From Alkalicoccus daliensis (lineage in GTDB: Bacteria; Bacillota; Bacilli; Bacillales; Salisediminibacteriaceae), in contig NZ_FNIL01000002.1 in the NCBI RefSeq assembly GCF_900103955.1, positions 62,001 through 126,000 on the forward strand: DNA of 64,000 nucleotides. The letters run 5' to 3'. The translations under genes and the position numbers were made by a program. Below the pieces are notes generated by a model, which was given only the letters and a program-made list of their open reading frames with translations, ran no database searches and was not told the DNA's origin. This document shows positions 54,055 through 63,122 of this stretch, one piece after another (position 1 is the stretch's first letter; each line of letters starts with the position of its first letter).

Positions 54055-55404
54055 ATGCGCCTTGGGCTCAATAAATTTTTAACGCCGTTTCGTATTATTG
54101 TAATTTCCTACGTAGTGGCGATGTTTTTTTTCAGTCTGTTATTATATTTACCTTTTGCCTCTCAAGCTGGCGTAACTGTGTCATATTGGGATGCACTTTT
54201 TACCTCAGTCAGTGCAGTGAGTGTCACAGGGCTTAGTGTAGTAAACGTATCAGAAACTTATAATTGGCTCGGAGTAATTTTTCTTGCACTGGGAATTCAA
54301 TTGGGTGGAATTGGAGTTATGACGCTCGGTACATTTGTGTGGATGGTACTGGGGCGGAAAATTGCCCTCTCCCAGCGAATGCTTATCATGGTGGACCAGA
54401 ACCAGATTTCTTTTTCCGGCCTGGTAAGGCTCATGCGGGGGATTCTCGGGGTTGCAATAGGAATTGAACTTATTGGCGCAATGATTCTCGGTACTTATTA
54501 CCTCAACTATTTTGATACTGCTTTTGAAGCTTATTATCAGGGGGCGTTCAGCGCACTAAGTGCTTTTACGAATGCAGGATTTGATATTACCGGTCAGTCT
54601 CTCATTCCTTTTGCGGATGACTATTTCGTGCAGCTTGTTCATATTCTGCTTATTTTTTCGGGAGCTATCGGATTTCCTGTACTGATGGAGCTGAGGGAAT
54701 ATTTTTCACCGAAAAATCCAAATTTCCGCTTCAGCTTATTTACCAAAATTGCTACTTCCACTTATTTTATCGTTTTCTTTTTTGGAGTAATTATTTTATG
54801 GCTGATTGAAAGAACAGAATTTTATGACGGCATGCCTTGGCATCAGCAGCTGTTTTTTTCGATGTTTAACTCAGCAACAGCACGCAGCGGCGGGCTGGCA
54901 ACCATGGATATGAATGAACTTACCCTTGCAAGTCTTCTGCTGCTTTCAGCATTGATGATCATCGGTGCAAGTCCCTCCAGTGTGGGCGGGGGGATTCGTA
55001 CGACGACGCTCGCAGTCATGTTTCTGACAATCCGAAGCTTTGCTATGGGACGCGGCGATGTAAAAGTATTCGGAAGGGAAATTCATCCGGAAGATCAGCA
55101 GAAAGCCTTTATTGTCCTATCGGTTTTTGCGGTGGGATTGGTTGGAGCGATCATATTGATTGCAGGCTTTGAGGGCACCGGGCAGTTTCAGCTGATGGCA
55201 ATCATCTTTGAAGCAAGCTCTGCTTTTGGAACATGCGGACTGTCGATGGGGATCACCCCGGACTTGTCCAAACCGAGCCAGGTAGTTCTCATGATTCTGA
55301 TGCTTATCGGCCGGGTGGGTCTGGTGGCATTTATGTTCTCGATCCGGGCAGAAGAAAAGAAAACTCATTACAAATATCCAACAGAAAGAATCATTATCGG
55401 TTAA
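54055..55404 (+). CDS. Ktr-type potassium uptake channel subunit (KtrB/KtrD family)
   Basis: A 449-residue SKT-superfamily protein with four M1-P-M2 repeats. The selectivity-filter glycines are seen in VSVTGLSV (near 65), FTNAGFD (near 180), TARSGGLAT (near 280) and FGTCGLSMG (near 395). Takes up K+ (often with Na+) when paired with a cytosolic KtrA/KtrC subunit, which is not in the window. Important for osmotic adaptation. ATAGGTG places the start at ATG 54055. B. subtilis does not have ktr between yslB and sdhC, so this is an insertion relative to it. Confidence 0.9.
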   Translation: MRLGLNKFLTPFRIIVISYVVAMFFFSLLLYLPFASQAGVTVSYWDALFTSVSAVSVTGLSVVNVSETYNWLGVIFLALGIQLGGIGVMTLGTFVWMVLGRKIALSQRMLIMVDQNQISFSGLVRLMRGILGVAIGIELIGAMILGTYYLNYFDTAFEAYYQGAFSALSAFTNAGFDITGQSLIPFADDYFVQLVHILLIFSGAIGFPVLMELREYFSPKNPNFRFSLFTKIATSTYFIVFFFGVIILWLIERTEFYDGMPWHQQLFFSMFNSATARSGGLATMDMNELTLASLLLLSALMIIGASPSSVGGGIRTTTLAVMFLTIRSFAMGRGDVKVFGREIHPEDQQKAFIVLSVFAVGLVGAIILIAGFEGTGQFQLMAIIFEASSAFGTCGLSMGITPDLSKPSQVVLMILMLIGRVGLVAFMFSIRAEEKKTHYKYPTERIIIG

Positions 55405-55410
55405 TGCAGA

Positions 55411-55440
55411 GACGGGGACTTCTCCTCGTCTTTTATTTTT
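55411..55440 (+). terminator. Terminator after the Ktr gene
   Basis: GACGGGGA (55411-55418) pairs with TCCTCGTC (55423-55430), followed by TTTTATTTTT. Confidence 0.8.
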
Positions 55441-55603
55441 GTAAAAATTTAGATCTAAAAAGAATGGGTTTTCAGGAAATTCATAGGACCATAATAAAAC
55501 GAAAGTAAAAAACTCATATTTGTGAGGATAAAAGCACTTTATATAGAATCTTTTAATTAGAAATATTCTCTTTTAAGAAATTATCTTTTATTTCCGGAAA
55601 AGT

Positions 55604-55632
55604 CTTAAATTTTACTATATTTATGGTACAAT
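55604..55632 (+). promoter_or_regulatory. Probable promoter of sdhCAB
   Basis: Extended -10 TGG-TACAAT (55624-55632) with a weak CTTAAA-type -35. It implies a leader of about 210 bases before sdhC in which I identify no known RNA element. The rest of 55441-55846 shows no gene. Confidence 0.5.
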
Positions 55633-55846
55633 TTTAATCGGAAAACGCGTTCGCTGAATTATGGTAAATATTTACATATGAAAGGTACTCTGAATCCGCT
55701 TTCTTGACGAAGAAGTGGTCGAGGAGTAAAATTAAGTTTGTTAAGTGTCATTGGATTAAAGGTTTATTTTCAGCTTTCAGGCCGCTTAACAAACACTGTA
55801 TTTATTGTAATTCATCGATCGTAATCATCGTTTAGGGGGAAGAAAG

Positions 55847-56461
55847 ATGTCATCAAATCGTGAGTTTTTGTACCGCAGGCTTCATTCACTTTTGGGAGTA
55901 ATTCCAATTGGAGTATTTTTGATCGTTCACCTGACTGTTAACTGGTTTGCCACTCGTGGGCCGGAAGCTTATAATCAGGCCACCACTTTTATGGAGGGAC
56001 TTCCTTTCCGCTACGTCATGGAAGCATTCATCATTTTCATTCCTATAATTCTCCACGCAGTTTATGGTTTATACATTGCTTTCCAAGCGAGAAACAACAC
56101 ATCTAAATATGGATACTTCCGCAACTGGATGTTCCGTTTACAGCGTGTTACTGGAGTCCTGGTGCTGATTTTTATTACCTGGCACGTCTGGGAAACACGT
56201 GTAGCTGCTGCATTCGGCGCAGAAGTAAATTTCCAGATGATGGAAGATATCGTTTCCAACCCTGTAGCGCTTATTGCTTACATTATTGGTATTACCGCAA
56301 CAACTTTCCATTTCGCAAACGGCCTCTGGTCCTTTGGGGTAACATGGGGTATTACTATTACGCCAAAATCTCAGCGTATTTCCAGTTTCGTAAGCTTAGC
56401 AGTATTTTTAGCGCTGACGTTTATCGGTATCCGTTCCATCCTCGTATTCGCAGGTATCTAG
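55847..56461 (+). CDS. sdhC: Succinate dehydrogenase cytochrome b558 subunit
   Basis: Membrane anchor of complex II, 204 residues, with five hydrophobic helices and the His residues expected to ligate two b hemes (for example HSLLGVIP, IVHLTVN, ILHAVYG, TWHVWE, FHFANGLW). Passes electrons from SdhB to menaquinone. The start follows AGGGGGAAGAAAG. First gene of the sdhC-sdhA-sdhB operon. Confidence 0.95.
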   Translation: MSSNREFLYRRLHSLLGVIPIGVFLIVHLTVNWFATRGPEAYNQATTFMEGLPFRYVMEAFIIFIPIILHAVYGLYIAFQARNNTSKYGYFRNWMFRLQRVTGVLVLIFITWHVWETRVAAAFGAEVNFQMMEDIVSNPVALIAYIIGITATTFHFANGLWSFGVTWGITITPKSQRISSFVSLAVFLALTFIGIRSILVFAGI

Positions 56462-56484
56462 CATAATAGAAGGAGTGTCGTATC

Positions 56485-58257
56485 ATGAGTAAAGGTGATG
56501 TGATTGTTGTCGGCGGCGGACTGGCCGGATTAATGGCAACAATTAAAGCAGCAGAAAAAGGTAAGCACGTGAAATTATTTTCAATCGTTCCTGTAAAACG
56601 TTCTCACTCTGTATGTGCACAGGGAGGAATTAATGGAGCGTTAAATACAATGGGGGAAGGCGATTCCACCTGGGAACATTTTGATGACTCTATATACGGA
56701 GGAGACTTTCTTGCGAATCAGCCGCCGGTAAAGGCGATGGCAGATGCAGCGCCTGGAATTATTCATCTTCTGGACCGCATGGGAGTTATGTTTAACCGGA
56801 CACCGGAAGGGCTTTTATCACTTCGGCGTTTCGGAGGAACTCAGCATCACCGTACAGCTTATGCCGGTGCGACTACCGGCCAGCAGCTTTTATATGCCCT
56901 TGACGAGCAGGTGCGCCGTCATGAAGCCAACGGTCTTGTAACAAAATATGAGGGCTGGGAATTTCTTCACGCAGTACTTGATGATGATGGTGCCTGCCGC
57001 GGTATTACAGCGCAGAACCTGAATTCTTCCGAGATTGAATCTTTCCGGTCCGATGCTGTAATTATGGCAACCGGCGGTCCTGGAATTGTGTTCGGTAAGT
57101 CAACGAATTCCATGATCAATACAGGGTACGCTGCTGCGGCTGTGTACGAGCAGGGTGTATATTACGCGAATGGGGAATTTATTCAAATTCACCCAACTGC
57201 GATCCCGGGAGACGATAAACTTCGTCTGATGAGTGAATCTGCCCGAGGAGAAGGCGGCCGTGTATGGACATATGATGAAAACGGTAAGCCGTGGTACTTC
57301 CTGGAAGAAAAATATCCAGCTTACGGAAACCTTGTCCCGCGTGATATTGCAACACGTGAAATTTTCCACGTATGTGTGGATCTAAAGCGTGGTATTAATG
57401 GAGAAAACATGGTATACCTGGATCTTTCCCATAAGGATCCAAAGGAACTCGACATAAAGCTTGGCGGTATTATGGAAATTTACGAAAAGTTCATGGGCGA
57501 CGATCCGCGTAAAGTTCCGATGAAAATTTTCCCTGCGGTTCACTATTCAATGGGCGGCCTTTGGGTGGATTACGATCAAATGACAAATATCCCTGGTCTT
57601 TTTGCTGCCGGCGAAGTGGATTATTCTATCCACGGTGCAAACCGCCTCGGCGCAAACTCGCTTCTTTCTTCTATATATGGAGGAATGGTTGCCGGGCCGA
57701 ATGCGGTGAATTATATTAATGATCTGGAGCATTCTGCTGAGGACCTTCCAAGCGAAATTTATGATCGTCAAGTGAAAGAAGACCAGAATCTTTTCGATAA
57801 AGTTCTCAATATGAAAGGGAACGAAAATGCGTTCCAGATTCATCAGGAGCTTGGGCAGCTGATGACGGAGAATGTTACTGTTGTCCGTGATAATAAGAAG
57901 CTTAAAGAAACAGATGAAAAAATCAAGGAACTGCTGGAACGCTTTGAAAATATTAATTTGGCTGATACAGCAAAATGGACGAATCAGAGTGCGATGTTTG
58001 TCCGTCAGCTGAAATCTATGCTGAACTTAGCGCGCGTAATTACCATTGGCGCCTACAACCGTAATGAAAGCCGGGGGGCACACTATAAGCCGGAGTTCCC
58101 TGAGCGTAATGACGAAGAATGGCTCAAGACTACGAAGGCGAAGTATAACCCTGTCACTAAAGATCCTGAGTTCGAGTACGAAGAGGTTGATACTACATTA
58201 ATTAAACCTCGTAAGCGTGACTATAGTGCGAAGAAAAAGGCGGGTGAGAAAGCATGA
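56485..58257 (+). CDS. sdhA: Succinate dehydrogenase flavoprotein subunit
   Basis: Oxidises succinate to fumarate; 590 residues. FAD-binding start VVGGGLAGLMATIKAAEKG, covalent-FAD region HSVCAQGGINGA (near 44-55), active-site GARGEGG-like SARGEGGRVW (near 252) and HYSMGGLWVDY (near 353), C-terminal RNESRGAHYKPEFPERND. sdhB overlaps its stop by four bases. Confidence 0.97.
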   Translation: MSKGDVIVVGGGLAGLMATIKAAEKGKHVKLFSIVPVKRSHSVCAQGGINGALNTMGEGDSTWEHFDDSIYGGDFLANQPPVKAMADAAPGIIHLLDRMGVMFNRTPEGLLSLRRFGGTQHHRTAYAGATTGQQLLYALDEQVRRHEANGLVTKYEGWEFLHAVLDDDGACRGITAQNLNSSEIESFRSDAVIMATGGPGIVFGKSTNSMINTGYAAAAVYEQGVYYANGEFIQIHPTAIPGDDKLRLMSESARGEGGRVWTYDENGKPWYFLEEKYPAYGNLVPRDIATREIFHVCVDLKRGINGENMVYLDLSHKDPKELDIKLGGIMEIYEKFMGDDPRKVPMKIFPAVHYSMGGLWVDYDQMTNIPGLFAAGEVDYSIHGANRLGANSLLSSIYGGMVAGPNAVNYINDLEHSAEDLPSEIYDRQVKEDQNLFDKVLNMKGNENAFQIHQELGQLMTENVTVVRDNKKLKETDEKIKELLERFENINLADTAKWTNQSAMFVRQLKSMLNLARVITIGAYNRNESRGAHYKPEFPERNDEEWLKTTKAKYNPVTKDPEFEYEEVDTTLIKPRKRDYSAKKKAGEKA

Positions 58258-59030
58258 CTACAGAAACACAAAATAAAATGATTGAAATGATCATCGTCAG
58301 GCAGGCTGATCCAGAAAGTGAACCTTTTGAAGAAAAGTTTTCCATTCCTTACCGCTCGAATATGAACGTGATTTCAGCTCTCATGGAAATTCGCCGTAAC
58401 CCTGTAAATGCTGCCGGTGAAGATACTACCCCGGTAGCATGGGATGCAAGCTGTTTGGAAGAAGTCTGCGGCGCCTGCTCTATGATCATAAACGGAAAAC
58501 CCCGTCAGTCATGTACTGCATTGATTGATAAATTGGAGCAGCCGATCCGGCTGGAGCCGATGAATACTTTTCCAATCATGCGGGACTTAACGGTAGACAG
58601 AAGCCGAATGTTCGATTCGCTGAAAAGGGTAAAGGCCTGGGTACCAATCGATGGCACGTATGATCTTGGACCGGGACCGCGTATGCCGGAAGCAAAACGC
58701 CAGTGGGCGTATGAACTTTCCAAATGTATGAGCTGCGGTGTATGTCTTCAGGCATGCCCGAATGTGAATGATAAAACTGAATTTATCGGTCCAGCAGCAC
58801 TTTCACAGGTGCGTCTGTTCAATGCACACCCAACAGGTGCAATGCATAAGGCAGAGCGTCTCCAGACAATTATGGATGGTGACGGAGGACTTGCGCAGTG
58901 CGGTAACTCACAGAACTGTGTAGAATCCTGCCCGAAAGAAATTCCATTGACAACTTCTATTGCAGCCTTGAATAGAGAAACTACGCTGCAGTCGTTTAAA
59001 AACTTCTTTGGTTCTGACAATACTGTGTGA
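58254..59030 (+). CDS. sdhB: Succinate dehydrogenase iron-sulfur subunit
   Basis: Electron-transfer subunit, 258 residues. The 2Fe-2S cluster Cys are in CLEEVCGACSM and a later QSC; the 4Fe-4S and 3Fe-4S ligands are in CMSCGVCLQACP and CGNSQNCVESCPKEIP. Translationally coupled to sdhA by a four-base overlap. Succinate and menaquinone are linked through SdhC. Confidence 0.97.
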   Translation: MTTETQNKMIEMIIVRQADPESEPFEEKFSIPYRSNMNVISALMEIRRNPVNAAGEDTTPVAWDASCLEEVCGACSMIINGKPRQSCTALIDKLEQPIRLEPMNTFPIMRDLTVDRSRMFDSLKRVKAWVPIDGTYDLGPGPRMPEAKRQWAYELSKCMSCGVCLQACPNVNDKTEFIGPAALSQVRLFNAHPTGAMHKAERLQTIMDGDGGLAQCGNSQNCVESCPKEIPLTTSIAALNRETTLQSFKNFFGSDNTV

Positions 59031-59045
59031 TCTGCATCATAATCT

Positions 59046-59077
59046 CCGGCCGTTCTTTTAAAGGACGGCCGGTATTT
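59046..59077 (+). terminator. Terminator after sdhB
   Basis: CCGGCCGTTC (59046-59055) pairs with GGACGGCCGG (59063-59072), then TATTT; the tail is short. Confidence 0.7.
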
Positions 59078-59089
59078 AACAATTATTAT

Positions 59090-59106
59090 GAATGAACAAT
59101 CATTCA
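59090..59106 (+). promoter_or_regulatory. FadR box 3, upstream of the thioesterase
   Basis: GAATGAACAATCATTCA differs by one base from box 1 and keeps both GAATGA/TCATTC half sites. It lies 18 bases before the thioesterase start codon. Confidence 0.82.
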
Positions 59107-59124
59107 ATAAAGGGAGTGAATATA

Positions 59125-59568
59125 ATGGCAACACCTGTATACATAGAAAATTTTGAAAGCTGGCAGGAAGACTTTAGTTATTTTGATTCTATTTCTGTGC
59201 GTTTTTCTGAAACAGATGCTTTCGGGCACGTAAACAATACAGTGGCTTTTATTTATTTTGAACAGGCGAGAATTAATTATTTTTATTCCCTCGGCTTAAT
59301 GGATGAGTGGGTGAAAGGGCCTTATATGATAGTAACCGGAGATCTGCAGTGTGATTACCGGCGCCAAGTAGCGTTTGGAGATAAACTACAGGTAGGAGTG
59401 AAAATTGCTTCCATTGGCAGAACTTCCATTGATGTACATTACCTTGTGAAGAACCAAAAGAATCAAATATGTATGACAGGCAGGGGGAGGATTGTGCAGG
59501 TGGAAAAAAAGACAGGCGCTTCCACTCCGTGGCAGAACGAATTATTAGGAATGCTGGAAAAAGCATAA
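59125..59568 (+). CDS. ysmA: Acyl-CoA thioesterase, 4-hydroxybenzoyl-CoA type (YsmA-like)
   Basis: A 147-residue hot-dog thioesterase. The catalytic motif SETDAFGHVNN (near 28-38) is the 4HBT active-site Asp motif. It probably hydrolyses acyl-CoA. AGGGAGTG places the start at ATG 59125; a longer frame would run into the FadR box. The FadR box suggests expression together with fatty-acid degradation, perhaps to balance CoA. In B. subtilis ysmA follows sdhB and precedes gerE; gerE is not here. Confidence 0.87.
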   Translation: MATPVYIENFESWQEDFSYFDSISVRFSETDAFGHVNNTVAFIYFEQARINYFYSLGLMDEWVKGPYMIVTGDLQCDYRRQVAFGDKLQVGVKIASIGRTSIDVHYLVKNQKNQICMTGRGRIVQVEKKTGASTPWQNELLGMLEKA

Positions 59569-59631
59569 CTACTTGCACCGTCTTTTCGAACTCGATATGA
59601 TAAAGAGATAAGACAGCAGGAGGCGGGCAGT

Positions 59632-60474
59632 ATGGATGGAACTTTCTCAGTGACGAAAGCGCTTAATAATAACGTGGTTATATGCGAAGCGTCTTCCGGC
59701 AGTGAGGCGATTTTTATTGGGAAAGGCATCGGCTTCGGAAAAAAGCGGGGAGATACGTTTGATGAGACTACGTACGACAAAGTCTATTCCCTCGTCAGTG
59801 AACAGGAAAGAGAGCAGTATTCAAAGCTGGTCACCCGGGAAACAGAAGAAACAATGCTGTTAATTCATGAAGCCATCTCAAGAATTCATGACGCAATAGG
59901 GAGGCAGCTGAACGAAAGAACTTTATTTGCGCTGACACAGCATATTGTGCTTGCACTGCAGCGGACCAGGGATCAAACAGAAATTCAAAATCCCTTCCTG
60001 ATTGAAACGAAATGGCTGTATCATGAGACATATGGTATCGCAGAGGAAGTAGTTGCATTTATAGAGGCGGAGACAAAAGTGAAGCTCCCCGAAGCAGAAA
60101 TCGGCTTTATTACGCTTCATATTCAAAGTGCGATAGATCCGCCGGACAGGCATGCACCCGATCTAATTACAAGGTGCATCCACTATGCAGAGGAAAAATT
60201 GGAAAAGGCTTTTATAAGAGATTCAGAAGCGTTCCGGCGTCTCGTGCAACATCTGCGCCAATCGGCAGAGCTTCCTCTTACCAGCCCGGAAACAAATATT
60301 GATCATCAGATATATTTATTGTTGAAAAAAGAACATCCGCTGTGCTACAATATTTCTCGGAACGTTATCCGCATGATTGAGAAATCTACAGGTGTTCCCG
60401 CGGCAGAAAGAGATATTGTACAGACAATGTTTTATCTGCTTACAGCGGCTTCCTATTCATATGAAAATGCGTAA
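59632..60474 (+). CDS. glcT: PRD-containing antiterminator, GlcT type
   Basis: BglG/SacY-family RNA-binding antiterminator, 280 residues. The CAT RNA-binding domain (about 1-58) contains NNVVICEA and GKGIGFGKKRGD; PRD1 (about 70-170) has His104 and His163; PRD2 (about 175-280) has His207 but a Gln-Thr-Met at the usual place of a second His (near 266). In B. subtilis GlcT controls ptsG in response to glucose through HPr and EII-Glc. AGGAGGCGGG precedes the ATG. Here a RAT sequence and terminator follow directly, before ptsH, and no ptsG is present. Confidence 0.9.
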   Translation: MDGTFSVTKALNNNVVICEASSGSEAIFIGKGIGFGKKRGDTFDETTYDKVYSLVSEQEREQYSKLVTRETEETMLLIHEAISRIHDAIGRQLNERTLFALTQHIVLALQRTRDQTEIQNPFLIETKWLYHETYGIAEEVVAFIEAETKVKLPEAEIGFITLHIQSAIDPPDRHAPDLITRCIHYAEEKLEKAFIRDSEAFRRLVQHLRQSAELPLTSPETNIDHQIYLLLKKEHPLCYNISRNVIRMIEKSTGVPAAERDIVQTMFYLLTAASYSYENA

Positions 60475-60477
60475 TTT

Positions 60478-60508
60478 ACGTGTTACTGATACGATCAGGC
60501 ATAAGTAA
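60478..60508 (+). promoter_or_regulatory. RAT (ribonucleic antiterminator) target of GlcT
   Basis: ACGTGTTACTGATACGATCA then GGCATAAGTAA (60478-60508) is, from memory, nearly identical to the RAT in the B. subtilis ptsG leader. Its 3' part overlaps the 5' arm of the terminator below, so RAT folding and termination are mutually exclusive. It starts just four bases after the glcT stop codon. Confidence 0.85.
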
Positions 60509-60575
60509 ATGAGCAGGATTATCAGTGTACTGGCAGTATTCCGATAAATTCCTCCGTTTACTTATGTCTTTTTTT
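60499..60575 (+). terminator. GlcT-controlled terminator before ptsHI
   Basis: GCATAAGTAAA (60499-60509) pairs with TTTACTTATGT (60557-60567) over a loop of about 47 bases, then CTTTTTTT. Confidence 0.85.
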
Positions 60576-60587
60576 ATGTGCAGAAAC

Positions 60588-60616
60588 TTGCGAATGAAAG
60601 CGTTCATTTGTATGAT
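60588..60616 (+). promoter_or_regulatory. Internal promoter of ptsHI with palindromic spacer
   Basis: TTGCGA (60588-60593), 17-base spacer, TATGAT (60611-60616), downstream of the GlcT terminator. The spacer holds AATGAA-AGCG-TTCATT (60593-60608), an inverted repeat also resembling a CcpA site (one mismatch to WTGNAANCGNWNNCW). Confidence 0.7.
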
Positions 60617-60693
60617 AAGAAGCAGGTACATGATGATTTCCTTTTCATCGGAAATAAAAATAAATTTCAACTAATTTGAAGGAGTGTTTTAAC

Positions 60694-60957
60694 ATGGCAG
60701 AACAAACTTACAAAATCACAGCAGAAACAGGGATTCACGCTCGACCAGCTACACAGCTCGTTAACAAAGCAGGACAGTATGAGTCTGAAATTACACTTGA
60801 ATACAAAGGGAAATCTGTAAATCTTAAATCTATCATGGGCGTAATGTCTCTTGGTGTCGGCCAGGGTGCGGAAGTAACAATCAAAGCGGAAGGCCCAGAT
60901 GAAAAAGAAGCACTCAGCGCGCTTGATGAAGTAATCAAGAAAGATCTGGCTGAATAA
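60694..60957 (+). CDS. ptsH: Phosphocarrier protein HPr
   Basis: Central PTS phosphocarrier, 87 residues. His15 (GIHARPAT) takes phosphate from enzyme I; Ser46 ([12 protein letters not shown]) is the HPr-kinase site that makes HPr a CcpA co-repressor. AAGGAG supports ATG 60694 over 60676. TAATG overlap with ptsI. Confidence 0.97.
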   Translation: MAEQTYKITAETGIHARPATQLVNKAGQYESEITLEYKGKSVNLKSIMGVMSLGVGQGAEVTIKAEGPDEKEALSALDEVIKKDLAE

Positions 60958-62672
60958 TGAGTAAAACGCTGACGGGAATTGCAGCTTCTGCTGGAATCGC
61001 CATCGCAAAAGCTTTCCGCTATGAAGAGCCGGACCTTACGGTAGAAAAGAAAACAGACGTAGATGTTAAATCTGAAATCCAGACTTTTGACGCTGCACTT
61101 GAAAAATCAAGAGCAGAGCTGGAGGACATTAAGACAAAAACAATGGAAAGCATGGGCGAAGAGCATGCGGAGATTTTTTCTGCGCACCTGCTTGTCCTGC
61201 GTGATCCGGAATTTGTTGATGCGATCCGCCAAAAAGTACAGGACGATGCTGTCAATGCTTCGTTCGCACTTGATGAACTTACTACACAGTTCGTTACTAT
61301 GTTTGAGAGTATGGACAATGAATATATGCGCGAAAGAGCTGCAGATATCCGTGACGTTTCCAAGCGTCTGCTTTCTCACCTTCTCGGTAAGCCAATTGTC
61401 TCTCTGGCAGAGCTGAATGAAGAAGTAATTATTGTGGGAGAAGATTTAACACCATCTGACACTGCGCAGCTGAACAAAGAATTTGTAAAAGGATTTGTCA
61501 CAAATATCGGCGGACGTACTTCACACTCTGCGATTATGGCAAGATCCCTGGAAATTCCTGCGGTCGTAGGGACGAAAACAGTCACTTCTGATACAGCACA
61601 GCATGCCACAGTAATTATAGATGGCATTTCAGGAACGGTGATTATCGATCCTTCCCCGGAAGAATTGAAAGAATACGAAGAAAAGCATAAGCAGTATGAA
61701 GAACAGAAAAAAGAATGGGCGAAGCTGAAAAATGAACCTTCTGTTTCTAAAGACGGCACCCATGTAGAACTTGTTGCAAATATTGGTACACCGGAAGATC
61801 TTGTAGGTGTTCATGATAATGGCGCTGAAGGTGTCGGTCTTTACCGGACGGAGTTCCTGTATATGGGAAGAGATGATTTCCCTACAGAAGAAGAGCAGTA
61901 CGAGGCTTATAAGAAAGTCGTGGAATCTCTTGATGGGAAACCGGTAGTGATTCGAACGCTTGATATCGGTGGAGATAAGGAACTTTCCTACCTTGATCTT
62001 CCGGAGGAAATGAATCCGTTTCTTGGGTTCCGTGCGATTCGGCTCTGTCTGGAAATGACGGATATGTTCCGCACACAGCTCCGTGCTTTATTAAGAGCAA
62101 GTGCCTTCGGCAACCTGAAAATCATGTTCCCGATGATTGCAACTCTGCAGGAATTCCGTGAAGCAAAAGCTTTGCTTGAGGAAGAAAAGCAGAAGTTAAT
62201 TTCTGAAGGGGTCGAAGTGAGCGAGGAGCTGGAAGTGGGTATAATGGTAGAAATACCATCTACCGCAGTGATGGCTCCGCAGTTTGCGAAAGAAGTTGAT
62301 TTCTTCAGTATCGGTACGAATGATTTGATTCAGTACACGATGGCTGCCGATCGTATGAATGAAAGAGTATCTTACCTGTATCAGCCATACAGCCCGGCTA
62401 TTTTAAATCTTGTGAAGATGGTAATTGATGCCTCTCATAAAGAAGGAAAATGGACTGGAATGTGCGGCGAAATGGCAGGAGACGAGGTAGCAATTCCTTT
62501 ACTCTTCGGTCTCGGCCTGGATGAATTCAGCATGAGTGCTACTTCCGTGCTTCCTGCACGAAGCCAGCTGCTGCAGCTGACGAAAGAGGAAGCTGCGCAG
62601 GTGGCGGAACAAGCACTGACGCTGCAGACGGCAGAAGAAGTTCAGGACCTGGTAGAAAAGAAATTCTTATAA
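60957..62672 (+). CDS. ptsI: PTS enzyme I (phosphoenolpyruvate-protein phosphotransferase)
   Basis: Transfers phosphate from PEP to HPr. 571 residues: helical HPr-binding part, the phospho-His domain with [21 protein letters not shown] (His190), and the C-terminal PEP-binding barrel with [16 protein letters not shown] and MCGEMAGD (active-site Cys). Overlaps ptsH by one base. Expressed either from glcT read-through or from the internal promoter at 60588. Confidence 0.97.
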   Translation: MSKTLTGIAASAGIAIAKAFRYEEPDLTVEKKTDVDVKSEIQTFDAALEKSRAELEDIKTKTMESMGEEHAEIFSAHLLVLRDPEFVDAIRQKVQDDAVNASFALDELTTQFVTMFESMDNEYMRERAADIRDVSKRLLSHLLGKPIVSLAELNEEVIIVGEDLTPSDTAQLNKEFVKGFVTNIGGRTSHSAIMARSLEIPAVVGTKTVTSDTAQHATVIIDGISGTVIIDPSPEELKEYEEKHKQYEEQKKEWAKLKNEPSVSKDGTHVELVANIGTPEDLVGVHDNGAEGVGLYRTEFLYMGRDDFPTEEEQYEAYKKVVESLDGKPVVIRTLDIGGDKELSYLDLPEEMNPFLGFRAIRLCLEMTDMFRTQLRALLRASAFGNLKIMFPMIATLQEFREAKALLEEEKQKLISEGVEVSEELEVGIMVEIPSTAVMAPQFAKEVDFFSIGTNDLIQYTMAADRMNERVSYLYQPYSPAILNLVKMVIDASHKEGKWTGMCGEMAGDEVAIPLLFGLGLDEFSMSATSVLPARSQLLQLTKEEAAQVAEQALTLQTAEEVQDLVEKKFL

Positions 62673-62682
62673 ATATGTTTAT

Positions 62683-62714
62683 CCGCTCTCTGATCTTTCA
62701 GGGGGCGGTTTTTT
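62683..62714 (+). terminator. Terminator after ptsI
   Basis: CCGCTCTCTGA (62683-62693) pairs with TCAGGGGGCGG (62698-62708) including three G-T pairs, followed by six T. Confidence 0.85.
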
Positions 62715-63122
62715 AAAAGAACGAAAGCATCAAGCCCATGCGCATATGCGTGAAAAAATGTGTGAAGATTACCCGGTATTCAGTCGGTGCTTTTTCCGCG
62801 GCAAGGGGAGAAATTGAAGCTGTATGAAGTTTTTTTTAGTAAATGGATGATCTACTGTCGTGCTATTAGGCAGTACATAAAATAAACATAAAGGATTATT
62901 CGCTGACCTGGAAAGTCCAATGAGAAATTAGAGATATTCACAAAAATGATAAAAAATATTTATAAAATATTCATTAAATTATCCAATTTAGGAAGAGACC
63001 CTGTTAAAATGAAGAAGATCAAAGATGAGAAAGTGCAAATTTTCTCTGGGGACTTTGGGTAATTATTTAAAAAGGACAACATAAAAAGATAATATTCGCT
63101 TTTCAACGAAAGGGAGAGGGAA
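62715..63122. other. Gene-free interval before the MarR gene
   Basis: AT-rich, with no coding frame of convincing composition and no copy of the repeat family. The ribosome site AAAGGGAGAGGG before 63123 is clear; a promoter was not assigned. Confidence 0.5.

Noticed and set aside
60593-60608. Reading AATGAAAGCGTTCATT as a fourth FadR box
   Set aside because: The half sites are separated by six bases rather than five and the outer C/G positions differ; the fit to a CcpA-type site is better.
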